Part shown: positions 35,297 to 47,344 of the stretch, one piece after another
How positions within the stretch are numbered: the first letter of the stretch is position 1
How the letters are laid out: the number at the start of each line of letters is the position of its first letter
Origin: Thinopyrum elongatum
Taxonomy: Eukaryota > Streptophyta > Magnoliopsida > Poales > Poaceae
Assembly (NCBI GenBank): GCA_011799875.1
Contig: CM022297.1
Location: forward strand, 71,561,868-71,625,867
DNA length: 64,000 nucleotides
Reading direction: 5' to 3'
Position numbers and translations under genes: made by a program
The notes under the pieces: model-generated
Databases searched by the model: none
The model's input: the letters and a program-made list of their open reading frames with translations, nothing else
Told to the model about the DNA's origin: nothing

Positions 35297-37990
35297 TTAA
35301 TGTCGCCATAGCTTCAAGGCATAGATAACCGCAGAAAGTTCAAGATCATGCACGGGATAATGTTCTTCATGAGGACGCAATTGTCGGGAGGCATAAGCAA
35401 TCACTTTGCGCTCTTGCATTAGGACACAGCCTAATCCTTGACGAGATGCATCACAGTATATCACGAAATCCTTTTGGGAATCCGGGGGTGCTAGTACTGG
35501 GGCAGATGTCAATTTATCTTTTAGTGTCTGAAAGCTTTCTTGACATTTTTCTGTCCACTCAAATTTAACACCTTTGTGAAGCAGATTTGTCAATGGTTTT
35601 GCAATCTTGGAAAAGTTCTCAACGAATCGACGGCAATAACTAGCGAGTCCGAGAAAACTTCTGACTTGCTTAACATTCTTTGGGGGAGTCCAGTCGAGAA
35701 TAGCTTGAACTCGTTCGGGGTTAACAGCAATCCCATCCTTGGAAATCACATGCCCAAGGTAAGTTACTTCAGGAAGCCAAAATTCGCATTTGGAATACTT
35801 GGCATACAACTGGTGTTCTCGGAGCCTTTCTAGAACAAGGCAGAGATGTTCAGCATGTTCCTCTTTATTCTTAGAATAGACCAGAATATCATCTAGATAT
35901 ACCACGACGAATTTGTCGAGGTAATCCATGAATATATAATTCATCAGGCGGGAGAATGTAGCTGGAGCATTCGTTAGGCCAAATGACATAACGGTGTATT
36001 CATAGGAGCCATAACGAGTGACGAATGCAGTCTTGGGAATGTCCTCTTCACGGACACGGATCTGGTGATAACCCAACCTCAAGTCGAGTTTAGAGAACAC
36101 CGATGATCCAGCGAGTTGATCATAAAGATCATTGATCCGGGGCAGTGGGTATTTATTCTGGATTGTGGCTTGGTTAATGGGCCGGTAATCCTGAACCAAT
36201 CGGTTAGTTCCATCCTTCTTCTTAACGAAGAGTGAAGGTGCTCCCCAAGCAGAGGAACTGGGGCGGATGAAACCACTCTTAAGTGACTTGTCGATTTCTT
36301 CCTTAAGCTCAAGAAGGTGATGCGGAGGCATCTTATAAGGTCGCTTGGCAATAGGAACGGTGCCAGGCTTCAAGTCGATGACGAACTCGACAGCTCTAGC
36401 CGGGGGTATTCCTGGAAGTTCTTCTGGAAAGACGTCTGGAAAATCTCGAACGACAGGAACGTTCTCGATCCCTTCCAGAGGTGAGGCGTTCAAAGCATTC
36501 ATAACATATATCTCAGCTTCAGCGTCTCGAGTAATGCGGGTGGTATAGTTCACTATCTCATCGGTGGGGTGAAGAAGTTGGACGACTTTAGTGGCACAAT
36601 TGATCGAAGCAATGTGAGCTTTCAACCAATCCATTCCGAGTATGAGGTCTATGGTGGAAGACTTCAGGATAATAGGGGAAGCTAGGAATTCAAATTCCTC
36701 AATTTCAACAGGGACTTTATGTGCCATCATAGTGGTTTGACATTGGCCTCCAGGGGTACGGACAACTATTGGCAGGTTCATCTTTTCGAATGTTATGTCA
36801 TGAGATAATGCAAATGCTTCAGACATGAATGAATGCGATGCTCCTGAATCAAATAATACAGAAGCAGGTACTGAGTTAACAAGAAGGGTACCCATCACAG
36901 TAGCAGGTTGATCCTGGACTTCTTCAATGTCAATGTTGTAAGCTTGACCACGACCACGTGAAGCAGACCCAGTATTATAGTTGCGGGTCTGATTGTTGCC
37001 ACGGCCATATCCACGGCCAGCACGAGGAAAATCTAACTGATTCTGAGTCTGGCGGCAGTCTTTAGCCTGGTGGCCTGGTTTGCGGCACTTGAAACACAAA
37101 CCATCTTCAGGACGAAGAGGGGCATGGTTCTGAATAGCTTGAGCCTTTGACGGCCTCGGTGGTGGAGGAGGCAGACGTAGTGCAGCATTGTTCTTTGGCG
37201 CAGAGGCATTGGGACGGAACGCGTTGTTGGGAATCCAAACTCTACGCTTCGGTGCTGAGCCCGAAGATGAGCCAGCATCACGATATCGCTTCTGCGAGTC
37301 CTTGTGTTCCATCTGAGCGGTCTCAACGAGAATAGCCTTGTTCACTAGAGTTGAGAAGTCATTGATGTCTTGAGCAGCTAGTGCAAGCTTGAGGTCAGGG
37401 TGTAGTCCATTACGGAACTTCTCCTGTCTGCGAGCATCTGTGGCGATGTCTTCTTCAGCATAGCGGGAGAGATCAAGAAATTCCCGCTGATAAGCTTCGA
37501 CGGTTTTATTGCCCTGAGTGAGGTTGCGGAACTGGGTCTTCATGCGTTCCATAATTGCTTGAGGGATGTAACGTGTACGGAAAGCAGCCTGGAACTCATA
37601 CCAAGTGATGACTGTTCCAACAGGCAGAGTACGCTTGTGTGTGTCCCACCATTGAGCAGCGGGGCCCTTTAAGAAAAAGGCCGCGAAGGTGACAAAGTTG
37701 GCGGGGGCGACATTAGCTGACTCCATCTCGTGAGTGATGTCGCGGAGCCAGTCATCGGCATCCAGGGGCTTGTCAGAGTTGCGAAACTGCGTTGGGTTGA
37801 GTCGCGTAAACTCTGTCAAAGTTACTGAAGCTGGGTTCTGGTTCTGGTTGTTCTGATGCGGAAACTGAGCCATGATTCCAACCATGAACTGGCGGTTGAG
37901 CTCGAACTGTTGCATCATAGCTGCCATATAGTCTGGCGGTGGTGGACGTTCAGGGGTACGACCACGACCACGACCACCTGGTCTAACCAT
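35297..37990 (-). pseudogene. Gypsy gag-protease-RT-RNase H polyprotein, truncated by nonsense
   Basis: The start is placed at the ATG at 37990 ([18 protein letters not shown]). The open frame extends 159 codons further upstream, but that part has no gag character. Order by residue: gag core about 90-230; zinc knuckle [14 protein letters not shown] about 298-311; protease DSGASHSF about 379-386; RT about 540-720 with YLDD at about 697-700; RNase H from about 835 ([10 protein letters not shown]). It ends at a TAA after LKLWRH at 35297, where family members have an aromatic codon; the frame continues beyond, so this is one nonsense change. It acts in cytoplasmic particles to copy the element; this copy lacks linked integrase. 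Confidence 0.9.
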
Positions 37991-38240
37991 CCTGCTACGT
38001 ATCAACAGGGGGTAGTTTAGTAAAAGCAATTGCGAGTGTTTAGCGACAAGTATGATGTAACACGACAATACCTTAAGCAGTGTAATAGATACATAACAGT
38101 AGTTGATTAAGACATACAGATCCATACACAAAGTCGGGTACATGCGGACAGCATAACGGCGCAAATTATAAGCTAGACATACTAGGCGGCGCGCAGGCAC
38201 GCGGTAAGGAAGTACACAACGAGACATAGCAAAGGCTACA

Positions 38241-39011
38241 TCAACGTCGGAGAAAACCACTGTAACGGGGTAACTGCGAGTGCGGACGACGAATATTCGT
38301 CGCGGAAGGATCCTGTGCTCCATGTGCACTCTGATGCAGAACCCGGTCTCGAACTGTAAGAAGAGGTCCACGTGTAGGTGTGTGACCTCCAACAGCAGGC
38401 CAGTCAATACCAGCATACATCTGAGTCCTGCGCGGGTAAAGGATGTGCTCCGGATGTATCCCTGCACGAACAGCGGGCATCAACTGCGTCATAGCATCGT
38501 AAAGACGTGCTCGAGTGGCAACCAACTCGACGGCAAGAGCCCGAACAGTGCGATCCAGAGCCTGAGTGCACTGAATCAGAACGCGGTGGTCATATCGGCG
38601 AGGCTCATACGGGGCACAGATAGCTGTGTAGTATCCGGTAGCATCTCCAGCAGGGGCATACGGAATGTATCGGAACTCAGAGTCATCCAAGATATCACTG
38701 AACTGTCCTCGAAGACGTGCGACAGCAGAGTAGGCGGCATCATGTACTGCCATCTCAATCGTCACGCCGATACCGTGGAAAAGGTGCAGCTCGGTGTCTG
38801 AGTTGTTCTGCTGATCATAAATCCGAACTTCAGCATAGTACTGTTCCTGATTAAACTCGCGGTAATCCTCGTAAACCATGTACTCAGGGTACCAGCGGTA
38901 GCCAAGTCTGGTCATGAGAGCGATCAGGACAGCTGGAAACCCAGGGGTATTACGAGCCCAAGTGCGAAGCACAAGCTGTGTCGTAGGACGCGGTGGAAAC
39001 AAACGGTCCAT
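38241..39011 (-). CDS. Extra ORF upstream of gag (256 aa, unknown; dsRNA-binding-like segment)
   Basis: An intact ORF lies between the PBS and gag on the coding strand. I start it at the ATG at 39011 ([18 protein letters not shown]), directly after a pyrimidine-rich CTGTTTCAG that looks like a splice acceptor; an in-frame ATG at 39086 would add 25 residues. Residues about 30-105 ([31 protein letters not shown]) have the spacing of a double-stranded-RNA-binding fold (strand, strand, G-x-G, AA-rich helix). The C-terminal half is Arg-rich. Extra ORFs of this kind are known in plant LTR elements, mostly of unknown role. It has stayed open while integrase decayed. The domain assignment is inference only. 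Confidence 0.6.
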   Translation of the reverse strand: MDRLFPPRPTTQLVLRTWARNTPGFPAVLIALMTRLGYRWYPEYMVYEDYREFNQEQYYAEVRIYDQQNNSDTELHLFHGIGVTIEMAVHDAAYSAVARLRGQFSDILDDSEFRYIPYAPAGDATGYYTAICAPYEPRRYDHRVLIQCTQALDRTVRALAVELVATRARLYDAMTQLMPAVRAGIHPEHILYPRRTQMYAGIDWPAVGGHTPTRGPLLTVRDRVLHQSAHGAQDPSATNIRRPHSQLPRYSGFLRR

Positions 39012-39390
39012 CTGAAACAGAGGAAATTCAGATTTGTCAAATGACAACGAGAAGTTTAACACAACTCGGAGAGAAAGGTTAAACAAAACAATGGAAAGGA
39101 AAATGATTATCAGACTAATCAGATCAACGACAGGGCAATCGCACAGATATCCAGCTCTCCGGGTAGACGGGAATTACGAGATCCTAAGTGTCGGCGTTAG
39201 TAAACTTTATTTAACCCGAATAGAAGAGATGTTAGAGTCCCAGAGTATAGACGAGGAATAAAAGATCCTAATACCACCCAGTTGGCGACGTGGGCCCGTA
39301 AGCCACACAGCCAAGTCAGTAAATTAGTTTCTCGGTTTCTAGACTCAACTTCGGCCAAGGAATTTGGAGGGGGTTCCTACAGGCAGTCGG

Positions 39391-39402
39391 CTCTGATACC
39401 AA
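39391..39402 (-). other. Primer binding site for initiator tRNA-Met
   Basis: On the minus strand TGGTATCAGAGC begins two bases inside the 5' LTR end. This is the classic complement of the 3' end of plant initiator Met-tRNA. Confidence 0.92.
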
Positions 39403-39404
39403 CT

Positions 39405-42400
39405 TGTGACGCCCCCGGTTCAATCGTACACTAATCATACACGCAAACGTGTACGATCAAACCCAGGGACTCACGGGAAGATATCACAACACAACTCTAA
39501 ACACAAATAAACGGAGGTCCACAATATTACAGACCAGGGATCCGAAGATCCGAATACATGAGTCAGTCATACAAATAATATCTGGGTACAGACATAGTTA
39601 GACAAGTTCTGCCTTAAGAAGGCTAGCACAAACAGCGACACTAGATCGAAAGGCGTTGGCCTCCTGCCTGGGAGCCTCCGATCCTACTCCTGGTCAGATG
39701 GCTCGATCCAGTAGTACGTGCCCTCTGGACCTGCCTGGTAGTAGGCTCCGGTGGTGGCGTCTGGCTCCTGGACTCCATCGTCTGGTGTATCATCAAGGTG
39801 GGGTATATGGGGGAAAAGAGAAAATAAAGCAACCGTGAGTACTCATCCGAAGTACTCAGCAAGCAAGGATCTATACTACATATGCAACATTATCAATGGA
39901 GAAAAGGCTGTATATGTGGACTGGGCTGCAGAAATGCCAGAATAGAGAGAAAGGCCTAGTCCTATCGAAGACTAGCATCTTCAAACATCTTCTCAAAGCC
40001 ATCATCTTGCAGCAGTAGAAGAGAGTAGAATAGCATTTTATTTAACAAACATGTTGAAGTACGCTCAAAGATCGTCGCCTCCTTTCCCATGCGAGAAAGT
40101 ACTCCCGAAGCTTTCAATGTAAGAACAAGTATCCAGTTTTAAGTGTAGAGTAGCGGGATAGCACAACTGAGCGTCCGTTTCCCGTAGGACCGGCTATCGA
40201 TAGAAGATTCCTCCTGCAGGGGGTTTGCACTACTGTTACCCAACATGTCAAGCAGGTTCGGTATCAATCTGCCGGACATACTTGCGTGGTACAATGCCCG
40301 TCTCGGAAGGATCAACACGAGAGGGCAGCGCTCTACCTGATAAGCTCAGCATTGAGGTGCACCGCCGGACTACACCTATGCACCCAGGAGGTCCGTTGCA
40401 TCGCCTGGGCACCCTTTCGCGTTCGTGGCTGGCCGGGGTGCAAGCGCTACACTGAACTCGCCAGTGAAGTATCCAGCCAATCCCGACGATCAGCCCGCAC
40501 GGTGAATCGTGACGTCTGATAAGTTTCCGCGAAACGTACACTCGCAGGTAGGGCCCCATAACCATTATCCCGCGGATGGGGCTGGTCGTGTGCGTATAGG
40601 CACGTCGACCCACTCAGATCACACACCCAAATCCAATAGGCTCATTAGTATCAAGCGGAGACAACTCAGATCTCTGATGCTCCGCCACAATGTCACACTC
40701 GAGTGCCCTTCCGGCACACCCGAAATCCAATAATCCCAGCGGTACCACACCAGGGTGTGCCCGTCCTGTGAAAAAAAGGTCAAGTAACCGTGTGGTCATA
40801 ATCTCAGGGTGAACGTAGAGGTATCACCCTCGAGGTTCACCTTGAGGGGTTTGCACGACAGAGTCGTTCGGACATGGAGAAGGAGGAATCACCCTCTATG
40901 ACCACGACCGTACAGCTATCTGCAGAGTATCATCAGGAGTGCGTTACGCGAGGTATCACCCTCGGCACTCGATATTCTACTCCAGAGTCGTAACAACTAA
41001 GGGGTGAAGTTAGTCCGTCTGTCTCTGATCGACGATCACTTTGATCGAGTCGTTGATGAACAATCAGGGGCGGACAAAGTAAGGTGGTTGGGGTCACAGA
41101 TGGGTTCATACCAACCTATACTAAACAGTTTATATAGCAGGTAAGATGCAATGAACAGGTTACAACAGCAGGCTATGCATCAGATAGGAGATACATTAAC
41201 AGTAGCGAAATCTTAATGCAAGCAAGGAGAATAGAATGGGCGATATCTGGAATGCTTCAAGGGGGGGGCTTGCCTGGTTCTCTGGCAAGAGAGGGAGGTC
41301 GTCAACGGGCTGCTCGTCGGTAGAGTAGTCGTAACCCTGGTGCAGCGTCGTCGGTCTCGGACGTTCTTATCGAGAGAGAAGGAGGGGGAGAGAAACAATA
41401 AATTCACGGGCAATAATGCAAACAATATGTATGGACATGCCTAAATGATATGCCGGGGGTGTTCTAATCTAGCCTAACTAAACGATTTAGTTAATTTAGG
41501 AATTTATTTGGATTTAATTTAATTAATTGGGCACTATCATTTACTGAAATCGGTCTAAAAGTCAATGTTCTTATAGCTGGCGTGGCCGTCTGACGGGAAT
41601 ACGGAGGGCGTATCCGGGCCGTATCGTCGTTCTGAGCAAGTTACATGTATAAAATTTTTCCTGAGATACGGTTTAAAAGATATATTTTCTAAGATTTTTT
41701 ATTAATTTCTCTGAAATTTAATTATTAATTTAATTCAACATTATCCGAAACACGTGATTGATGACGTCAGCATGACATCATGCTGACGTCAGCAGCCACC
41801 TGACAGGGTGGGTCCCACCTGTCATAGGCTGTTAAGGTTAATTAGGTTTAATTAATTTAATTACTGATTAATTAACACTAATTAGTTAATTAGATTAACC
41901 TCCAGGATTAATTAACTAATTAATTAACTAATTAATCTTTAATTAATTATTTATTATTATTTTTATATTTTTTCTTAAAAAATCGTTTCTGGGCCCGTGG
42001 GCCCCATTCGTCCAGCGTCACAGGGGGTTCTGGGCCCCACTGGGCAGTGGCCCAGGGGGGGACCTAACGGGTCGGGGCGACGGGCGCAGCCCGAACGGGC
42101 GGCTGGCCCGCGGGTGCGCACCCGACTGGGCGGCGCGGGGCAGGCGGCGGGCGCGGGCGCCGGCGAGGCCAGGCGGGGCGGGCCGCGGCGATGCGGGCGG
42201 CCACCGGAGGGAGACGCCGGGCGTGGAGGGGTACGCCGAAGCGGGTGGGGGCGGCGGGGCTGTCGGCGCGATGATGAGCGAGCGGGCGCGGAGCGAGGGG
42301 CAGTGGGCGGCGTCGCGCGCGCATGCGGCAGAGCGCGGCGAGGCTTCGGTGTCGCGCTTTGCGGTGTCGAGTCCGGCCGAGCGCGGGCGGAGCGGCGGCA

Positions 42401-43346
42401 ACGGGCACGGTCGCGCGGCGAGGTGCGGGAGCAGAGAGGGGGGAAGAGGCCGAGGCCTCACCGTGCTCGTAGGGACGGGGCAAGGGGGGGGATCGGGGGC
42501 GGTCGACGGGGACGACGGCGACGGAGACGAGGTGCAGGCCCGGCGGGGAGGCGCGGGCTCCGGGCGGCGGCGTCCAACGGCGACGGCGAGCGGCGTCGGC
42601 GACGGGGCCGTTCCCGCATCCCGATCCCGATCTGGATCGGGAGGTGGGGGCTGACGAGGGGGAGGCGGCGACGGGACGGCGTCGGCGAGCGCGGGCGGAC
42701 GGATCGGGAGATCCCGATCCAGATGGGGGGGAGGAGAAAGCGAGGGGAGGGGATCGGGGGTAGGGCTAGGGTTTCGGGTGGGGGGGGGGGGTGGGCTATG
42801 TAGGCGCCGGCTGGGCCGGCCTGGCGAGCCCGGTTGGCTTGCTCTGGCCGAGGCCCCTTCGGGGGGGGGGGGTCCCTTTATCCTTTTCTGTTTCTTTTTT
42901 TCCTTTTCTTTATTCTCTTTTCTCTACTGTTAAATGTTTAGGCCCCAAATGGCTTTTGTAAAAAGTGTGACCTATTTCATAAATACCAGTGCATCATTCC
43001 CTAACACCTAAAACTAGTTTGGACAAAACATAATTCCATATTTATTTCAGATTTAATAAATGGTTATTAAATATTATCTTTATCCACTGTTTGAGGTTGT
43101 TCGAGTCACTTATCCAATTCCAATGATGTTGGTTTCAATTTTAGAATAGCCTCTGGAATATTTGTTATTTATCTGACATTTTAGCTCCTATGTTGGACAA
43201 CTTTCTTATTCCACTTTCATTTAAATTTTGAATTTGACTTAGGAGTTGAAATGCAATGTGATGCTAATGATGATTATGCACTGTTGATCATGCTAACATG
43301 TCATTATCAAAAGTGATTACTGTTGCTAATCACCGGGGGTGTTACA
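39405..43346 (-). repeat. 5' LTR of the gypsy element (3942 bp)
   Basis: Same ends as 29579-33495. Identical for about 650 bp, then indel-rich relative to the partner (for example 'tttatatagcaggtaagatgc' against 'tttatcatag..atagc'). The coding-strand 5' LTR should carry the promoter, but no clear TATA box could be chosen. Confidence 0.93.
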
Positions 43347-43639
43347 CACGTGGCAGCCGCTGGGCACTCCTGGGCATAGCTATGCTGACGGCTTTGCCGT
43401 CGGCATAGATCTGTGCTCTTTTTTATATTTGCTCTGTTTTCTCTGTTTCAATTCATTTTGACAGCATTTCAAACCAGAAAATATGGGATTATGCAGATAT
43501 ACACAGAAATATGACAGACCATCATCAAGTTCATCATCTAAAGATACTCAAGATCATCATCATCATCTAAACATACTCAAGTTCATCATCTAAAGATCAT
43601 CATCGGCGAAACTTCATGAACATAAGTACTGCAAGACAT

Positions 43640-44545
43640 GGATCATCATCATCGTCATCTAAAGAAACTAACAAGTAGGAACATGAAACGTATGGCACAA
43701 CGGCCACATGCACGGGTATCATCATCGACATCAGGCAAGACCACCGCCGCCAAAACCACCACCGCCAAGACCACCACCGCCAAAACCACCACCGCCAAGA
43801 CCGCCACCGCTAAGACCAGCACCACTCTGCCAGATCGGAGTGACTGGGTCAACGAAGCAGGAGTCGAGCCACCGGTCCCCTACATGTTTGAGAAAAGATT
43901 CTAACGGTAAATATGATATGATAGTGTTGAATGAACGAGAACTAGTTTGTCAGTAGTTAGGCAAATGTACTAACCGGAGTATCACTGCCTAGTGCCACCC
44001 ATTCATCGAACGTGGGCACGTGTGGGGGTTCTCCCGCAGGTGGTGGTGGGGGTCCCATTTGTGGTGGATCCGTGCGGTTACTCCAAGACGGCAACACAGC
44101 CTGGATGTTAGTTAAACAAGCAAACTAGAAGGTCAGAAGGAATGAAAGTGCAAAAATTTAGCTTGGTTTTAAGAGGGCAAAACTAACTGTCATCATCTGA
44201 CGGTTGTAATCATCGTCCCTTCACTCGTTGCAAGTACTCCCGCACCTCGAGATTCCTATGCTCGACAAAGGCCTTATATGCCTACAAAATTTAGGTTGTT
44301 TCTAAGTGAGCAATGCTGAAAATAAACTGAGAAAGTTAGAGAGAAAGAAGATAAAGGGGAAGTACTTACAGCATGCTTGCGGGCTAAGGGAGGCTGCGAA
44401 CGCCCCGTACTCTCTAACGGGCTCGGGTTGGTAGCCCGAAGCCGTGTGTATGAGACCGAAGGAGTGATCAAGCCATCGAAACACGGATACCGGCCATGGG
44501 ACTTCCCCTGGATGGCCACCACCGCCGTGTCGTCGATCTGAGACT
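43640..44545 (-). pseudogene. CACTA-3 second gene, last exons
   Basis: Reading minus: ITPSVSYTRLRATNPSP (about 44450), donor near 44370; AFVEHRNLEVREYLQRV (about 44275); NRTDPPQMGPPPPPAGEPP and FDEWVALGSDTP (about 44090-43975) with donor gttagt; then a Gly-rich tail (43820-43740). This matches the exon order of the CACTA-2 second gene. The upstream exons are missing: the frame joins directly to a TNP2 N-terminus, so an internal deletion removed most of both genes. Confidence 0.7.
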
Positions 44546-44553
44546 GGACGATG

Positions 44554-45000
44554 TCAGGAGCAACCGAACATGGATGCAACCTCATAAAGAGGTTTATTTG
44601 ATGAGGCCAAGATATCGAGGAAGGCCTTTGCGGTTTCCTCCGGCTCCTCCGGTTCATTCGCTGAATGTGACGGAGGTGTCGGCTGTGCAGCAAAGACATC
44701 ATCTAGCATGTCTCTAACCCCATCGTCCTCATAACCAGCGACGCGTTGTCGTATCACCTCCTCTCTACCACGGTCCCGCTGGGCAAAGTTTATCGGCATA
44801 TTAAAGTTGGGCATAAATCCATGCGTGCGAAGGTGCTTAGTCATCTCACTCTTATCTCTGCGCATACGTCTCTTACATTTGGCACAGGGGCATTCTGGAA
44901 CAATCCTCATTGGACTACGGAATATCTCTTTCAAAAACACATCAGTTTTCTTGACCCACTCTGTTGTTACTTGATTCCGACGGAAAAACCCACTATACAT
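44554..45000 (-). pseudogene. CACTA-3 TNP2 N-terminus (transposase-associated domain)
   Basis: The ORF starts MYSGFFRRNQVTTEWVKK and has the zinc-type motif CPCAKCKRRMRRDKSEMTKHL and GFMPNFN, typical of the transposase-associated domain. An acidic stretch follows, then the frame ends as it meets second-gene sequence. The catalytic TNP2 core is absent. The element is a deletion derivative dependent on a helper. Confidence 0.75.
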
Positions 45001-45160
45001 TCACTGATTATATGCCATCTCTGCTTTATTGGAAGCGATACAAAAAAATTAAGGATTCATTTAAATTACTCACATCAATATTTTATTTTTTACAGGGTTG
45101 ACGAGAAACGACATTTAATCCACCTACATCTCTAGTAGGTAAAGATGGGTCCTAATCCCA

Positions 45161-45372
45161 CCCGAGAATGTGTAGATTGTGTACGTTGTCCATGCTCTAC
45201 CCCATTCCGAGACAAAATTTCGGCAGCACCTCCCCGCTGTTCTCCAAATACACGTGTCGGCAAAATGCCGGGAGAATGTGCATCTGGAGAACAACGGGGA
45301 GGCGCCGCCGAAATCCTGTCTCGGAATGGGGTAGAGCATGGACAACGTACCCAATCTACACATCCTCGGGCT
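45161..45372. repeat. Inverted repeat, arms of about 100 bp (CACTA-3 5' region)
   Basis: Left arm cccgagaatgtgtagatt..ccattccgagac; the right arm is its complement with about one difference per ten bases. The arms meet almost without a loop around 45260. Similar ORFs read on both strands are a consequence. Confidence 0.85.
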
Positions 45373-45394
45373 GTCCGTGGAAAACGCTGGACAA

Positions 45395-45459
45395 TCCGAA
45401 AGAGTTGCGGTGATAAATATGCAATTGAATGCATATTTATCGATGCAACCCTTTCGGAC
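45395..45459. repeat. Hairpin, 29-bp arms, 5-6-base loop
   Basis: tccgaaagagttgcggtgat faces its complement atcgatgcaaccctttcgga around a short loop at 45424-45429. It lies just inside the larger inverted repeat. Confidence 0.85.
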
Positions 45460-45499
45460 GGGAGACGCCTAGGTTACGCGAGTTGATGTGAAAATTTAA

Positions 45500-46615
45500 T
45501 CTACTGACATGGAAAAAAAGCGGACGAGGTCATGAAATTGTTGCTCACCCTCCGATGTAGACAATGTAGTCGATCAAAGGAGAGGGATGATCGTGGACCA
45601 ACACCTCCAACGTCGACGATCACTCCACGAAGATTGAACACCACAAATCCTGTTAATTCCACCAAGTGAAAAAAAATTAGGTCATCACCTCACATTAAGC
45701 ACTGGCACAACATTATGCATCAACATGAAACAACATGTCAAATTGCAAAAAAAGCTTCGTTATCTATTTTAGAAACTAAGTGTCTCGAATTGCTTCTTAT
45801 GAATCAACATGACCTAACACTAACTTGACCAAATAATAACTTGACCAATATCCATCCCTCTATCACAAACTTAACCAACATCTATTCATCTATATTTTAG
45901 AAACTAAAACATTTGTTAACTTGAGTAACATCCATTGACAAACTTAATAAAAACTATCTACTATGTATCTAAAAACCTAATAAAACTACACAGAACAAAA
46001 AAAATTATCCATCTATCTAGCATATGCATCTAATATCCATTCATCTAATATCCATTCATGCATCTAACAGTGGCATTCATCTAACAAATGAAAAAAAAGA
46101 AAAAAAAAGAAAAGGCTCACCGCGGTCGGGGCGGCTGCGGGAGGGGGCGGCGTCGGGGCGGCGTCGACGACGTGGACGGGGTCGGGGCGGCTGCAGGGCG
46201 TCGGCGGAGGGGGTCCCCGAGCCCGGGCCGGCGCGGCGAAGGCCGGCGGAGGCCCGAGCAGGAGAGGGAGGGGGCGGGGTCGGCGCGACGTGGACGTGGC
46301 CAGGGCCGGTGCAGGGCGGACGGGTGTGACGGGGGGGTGGGGTGATGGTGGGGTGGGGCGGCGGCGACGGCAGGGGACGAGGTGGAGTGGGCGTCGGCGG
46401 CGAGCGTGGGTGGGGCGAGTGGTGGCCGCGGCGGCGTGGAGTCGAGGTGGCGACGGTGGCGACGCGAGGAGGGGGCGGAGAGGGTCGGGGAGGAGGCGGG
46501 GAGGGGCGTCGGTGGAGCGACGGCGGCGGCGGGCGGCGGGGAGCGACGCGGGTGGAGGCGGGTGTGGAGAGGCACGGGGGGAGGAGAATGAGTTCCCGTG
46601 GCTCGCCCCCGAGTG
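45500..46615. other. CACTA-3 5' interior without a gene
   Basis: 45500-46080 is AT-rich. 46080-46615 is extremely GC-rich with long overlapping ORFs on both strands (up to 235 codons on minus) of Pro/Arg/Ser low complexity; none is supported. Confidence 0.5.
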
Positions 46616-46712
46616 GATAACGAGATCTATGCCGACGGCAGCCGTCGGCATAGGTGAAGATGCCACGTGGCAACCTATGCCGATGGCTATGCCGTCGACA
46701 TAGATGGCATCT
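46616..46712. repeat. CACTA-3 subterminal repeats, inner block
   Basis: ATGCCGACGG hairpins (ctatgccgacggcagccgtcgg at 46626) separated from the outer block (49825-50275) by 3.1 kb of inserted or internal sequence. Confidence 0.75.
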
Positions 46713-46852
46713 TTTTTTTTACAGCAGCATAGATAGCATCTGAAAGCTGAAAAATAGTACCACATCGCCAAAGGAAGAGCAATTTGACCTGTTTAAATAC
46801 TTGGGTAATCCATACGAAGCAAGCTCCGGTATTCATTAGACTTTCGTTAGTA

Positions 46853-46940
46853 AAACGGACAATTACTCTGAAACTTTCGGTGCCCGGGCACCGGTCCGGT
46901 TTCCGGGCACTGAAGGTTTCAGAGTAATCGTCCGTTTTCC
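46853..46940. repeat. Inverted repeat with 36-bp arms
   Basis: aaaacggacaattactctga and its complement enclose gtgcccggg..ccgggcac around a 12-base centre. It may be a small MITE. Confidence 0.75.
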
Positions 46941-47344
46941 ATGATGGATGCCGTTGTTTTTTATTTGCAGTCTGCATCCGTGTAGAACCGACGCGTCCGT
47001 TTCCCCCCTGCAGGTGCCGGCGGCGGCGCCGTCCGTGAAAGGGGCCATACCCCGAAGACACGTGCCGCCTCTTCAGACATGCCACCACACCACCCCCCCC
47101 CCCCGCATGTAGGAGGGGCCGGTGCGATGCTCCGGTGGCATTGCTACCCCCAGGGCCCCCGTCCCGCCTAATCCTGGAGCGGTTGACCACGAGATCTAGC
47201 CCTTTGACTTCCCACAGACGGGCTTTGACCAGTGGACCTATCCACCCGGTTGTGTTAGGTCAGCCCATAGGGACACCTGGGAGCAACATCCGGGCCAAAC
47301 CCACAGCAACATCCCCTCCGTGTAGACCCGACGCGTCCGTTTCC

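Larger units (their letters stand above)
29579..43346 (-). mobile_element. Full-length Ty3/gypsy LTR retrotransposon (13.8 kb)
   Basis: Two LTRs (29579-33495, 39405-43346) start TGTGACGCCCCCGG and end GGGGGTGTTACA on the plus strand. The target duplication CACGT is seen at 29574-29578 and 43347-43351. On the coding (minus) strand the order is 5' LTR, PBS, extra ORF, gag-PR-RT-RNaseH, decayed integrase, PPT, 3' LTR. PR-RT-RH-IN order and RT text place it in Ty3/gypsy; the Tekay/Del-like chromovirus branch is my guess. Coding frames are broken, so the copy is not autonomous. Confidence 0.95.

Noticed and set aside
37991..38467. 159-codon N-terminal extension of gag-pol
   Set aside because: It overlaps the upstream ORF in another frame and has no gag features; the ATG at 37990 fits family starts.
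41997..42803. 268-codon ORF in the 5' LTR and 126-codon counterpart in the 3' LTR
   Set aside because: Same LTR sequence reads in different frames in the two copies because of indels; Arg/Gly low complexity.
45132..45486. Similar-looking Cys-rich ORFs on both strands
   Set aside because: They are the two strands of an inverted repeat, not a conserved protein.
46064..46771. 235-codon minus ORF and overlapping ORFs
   Set aside because: Pro/Ser/Arg-rich text from an extremely GC-rich CACTA interior, open on both strands.
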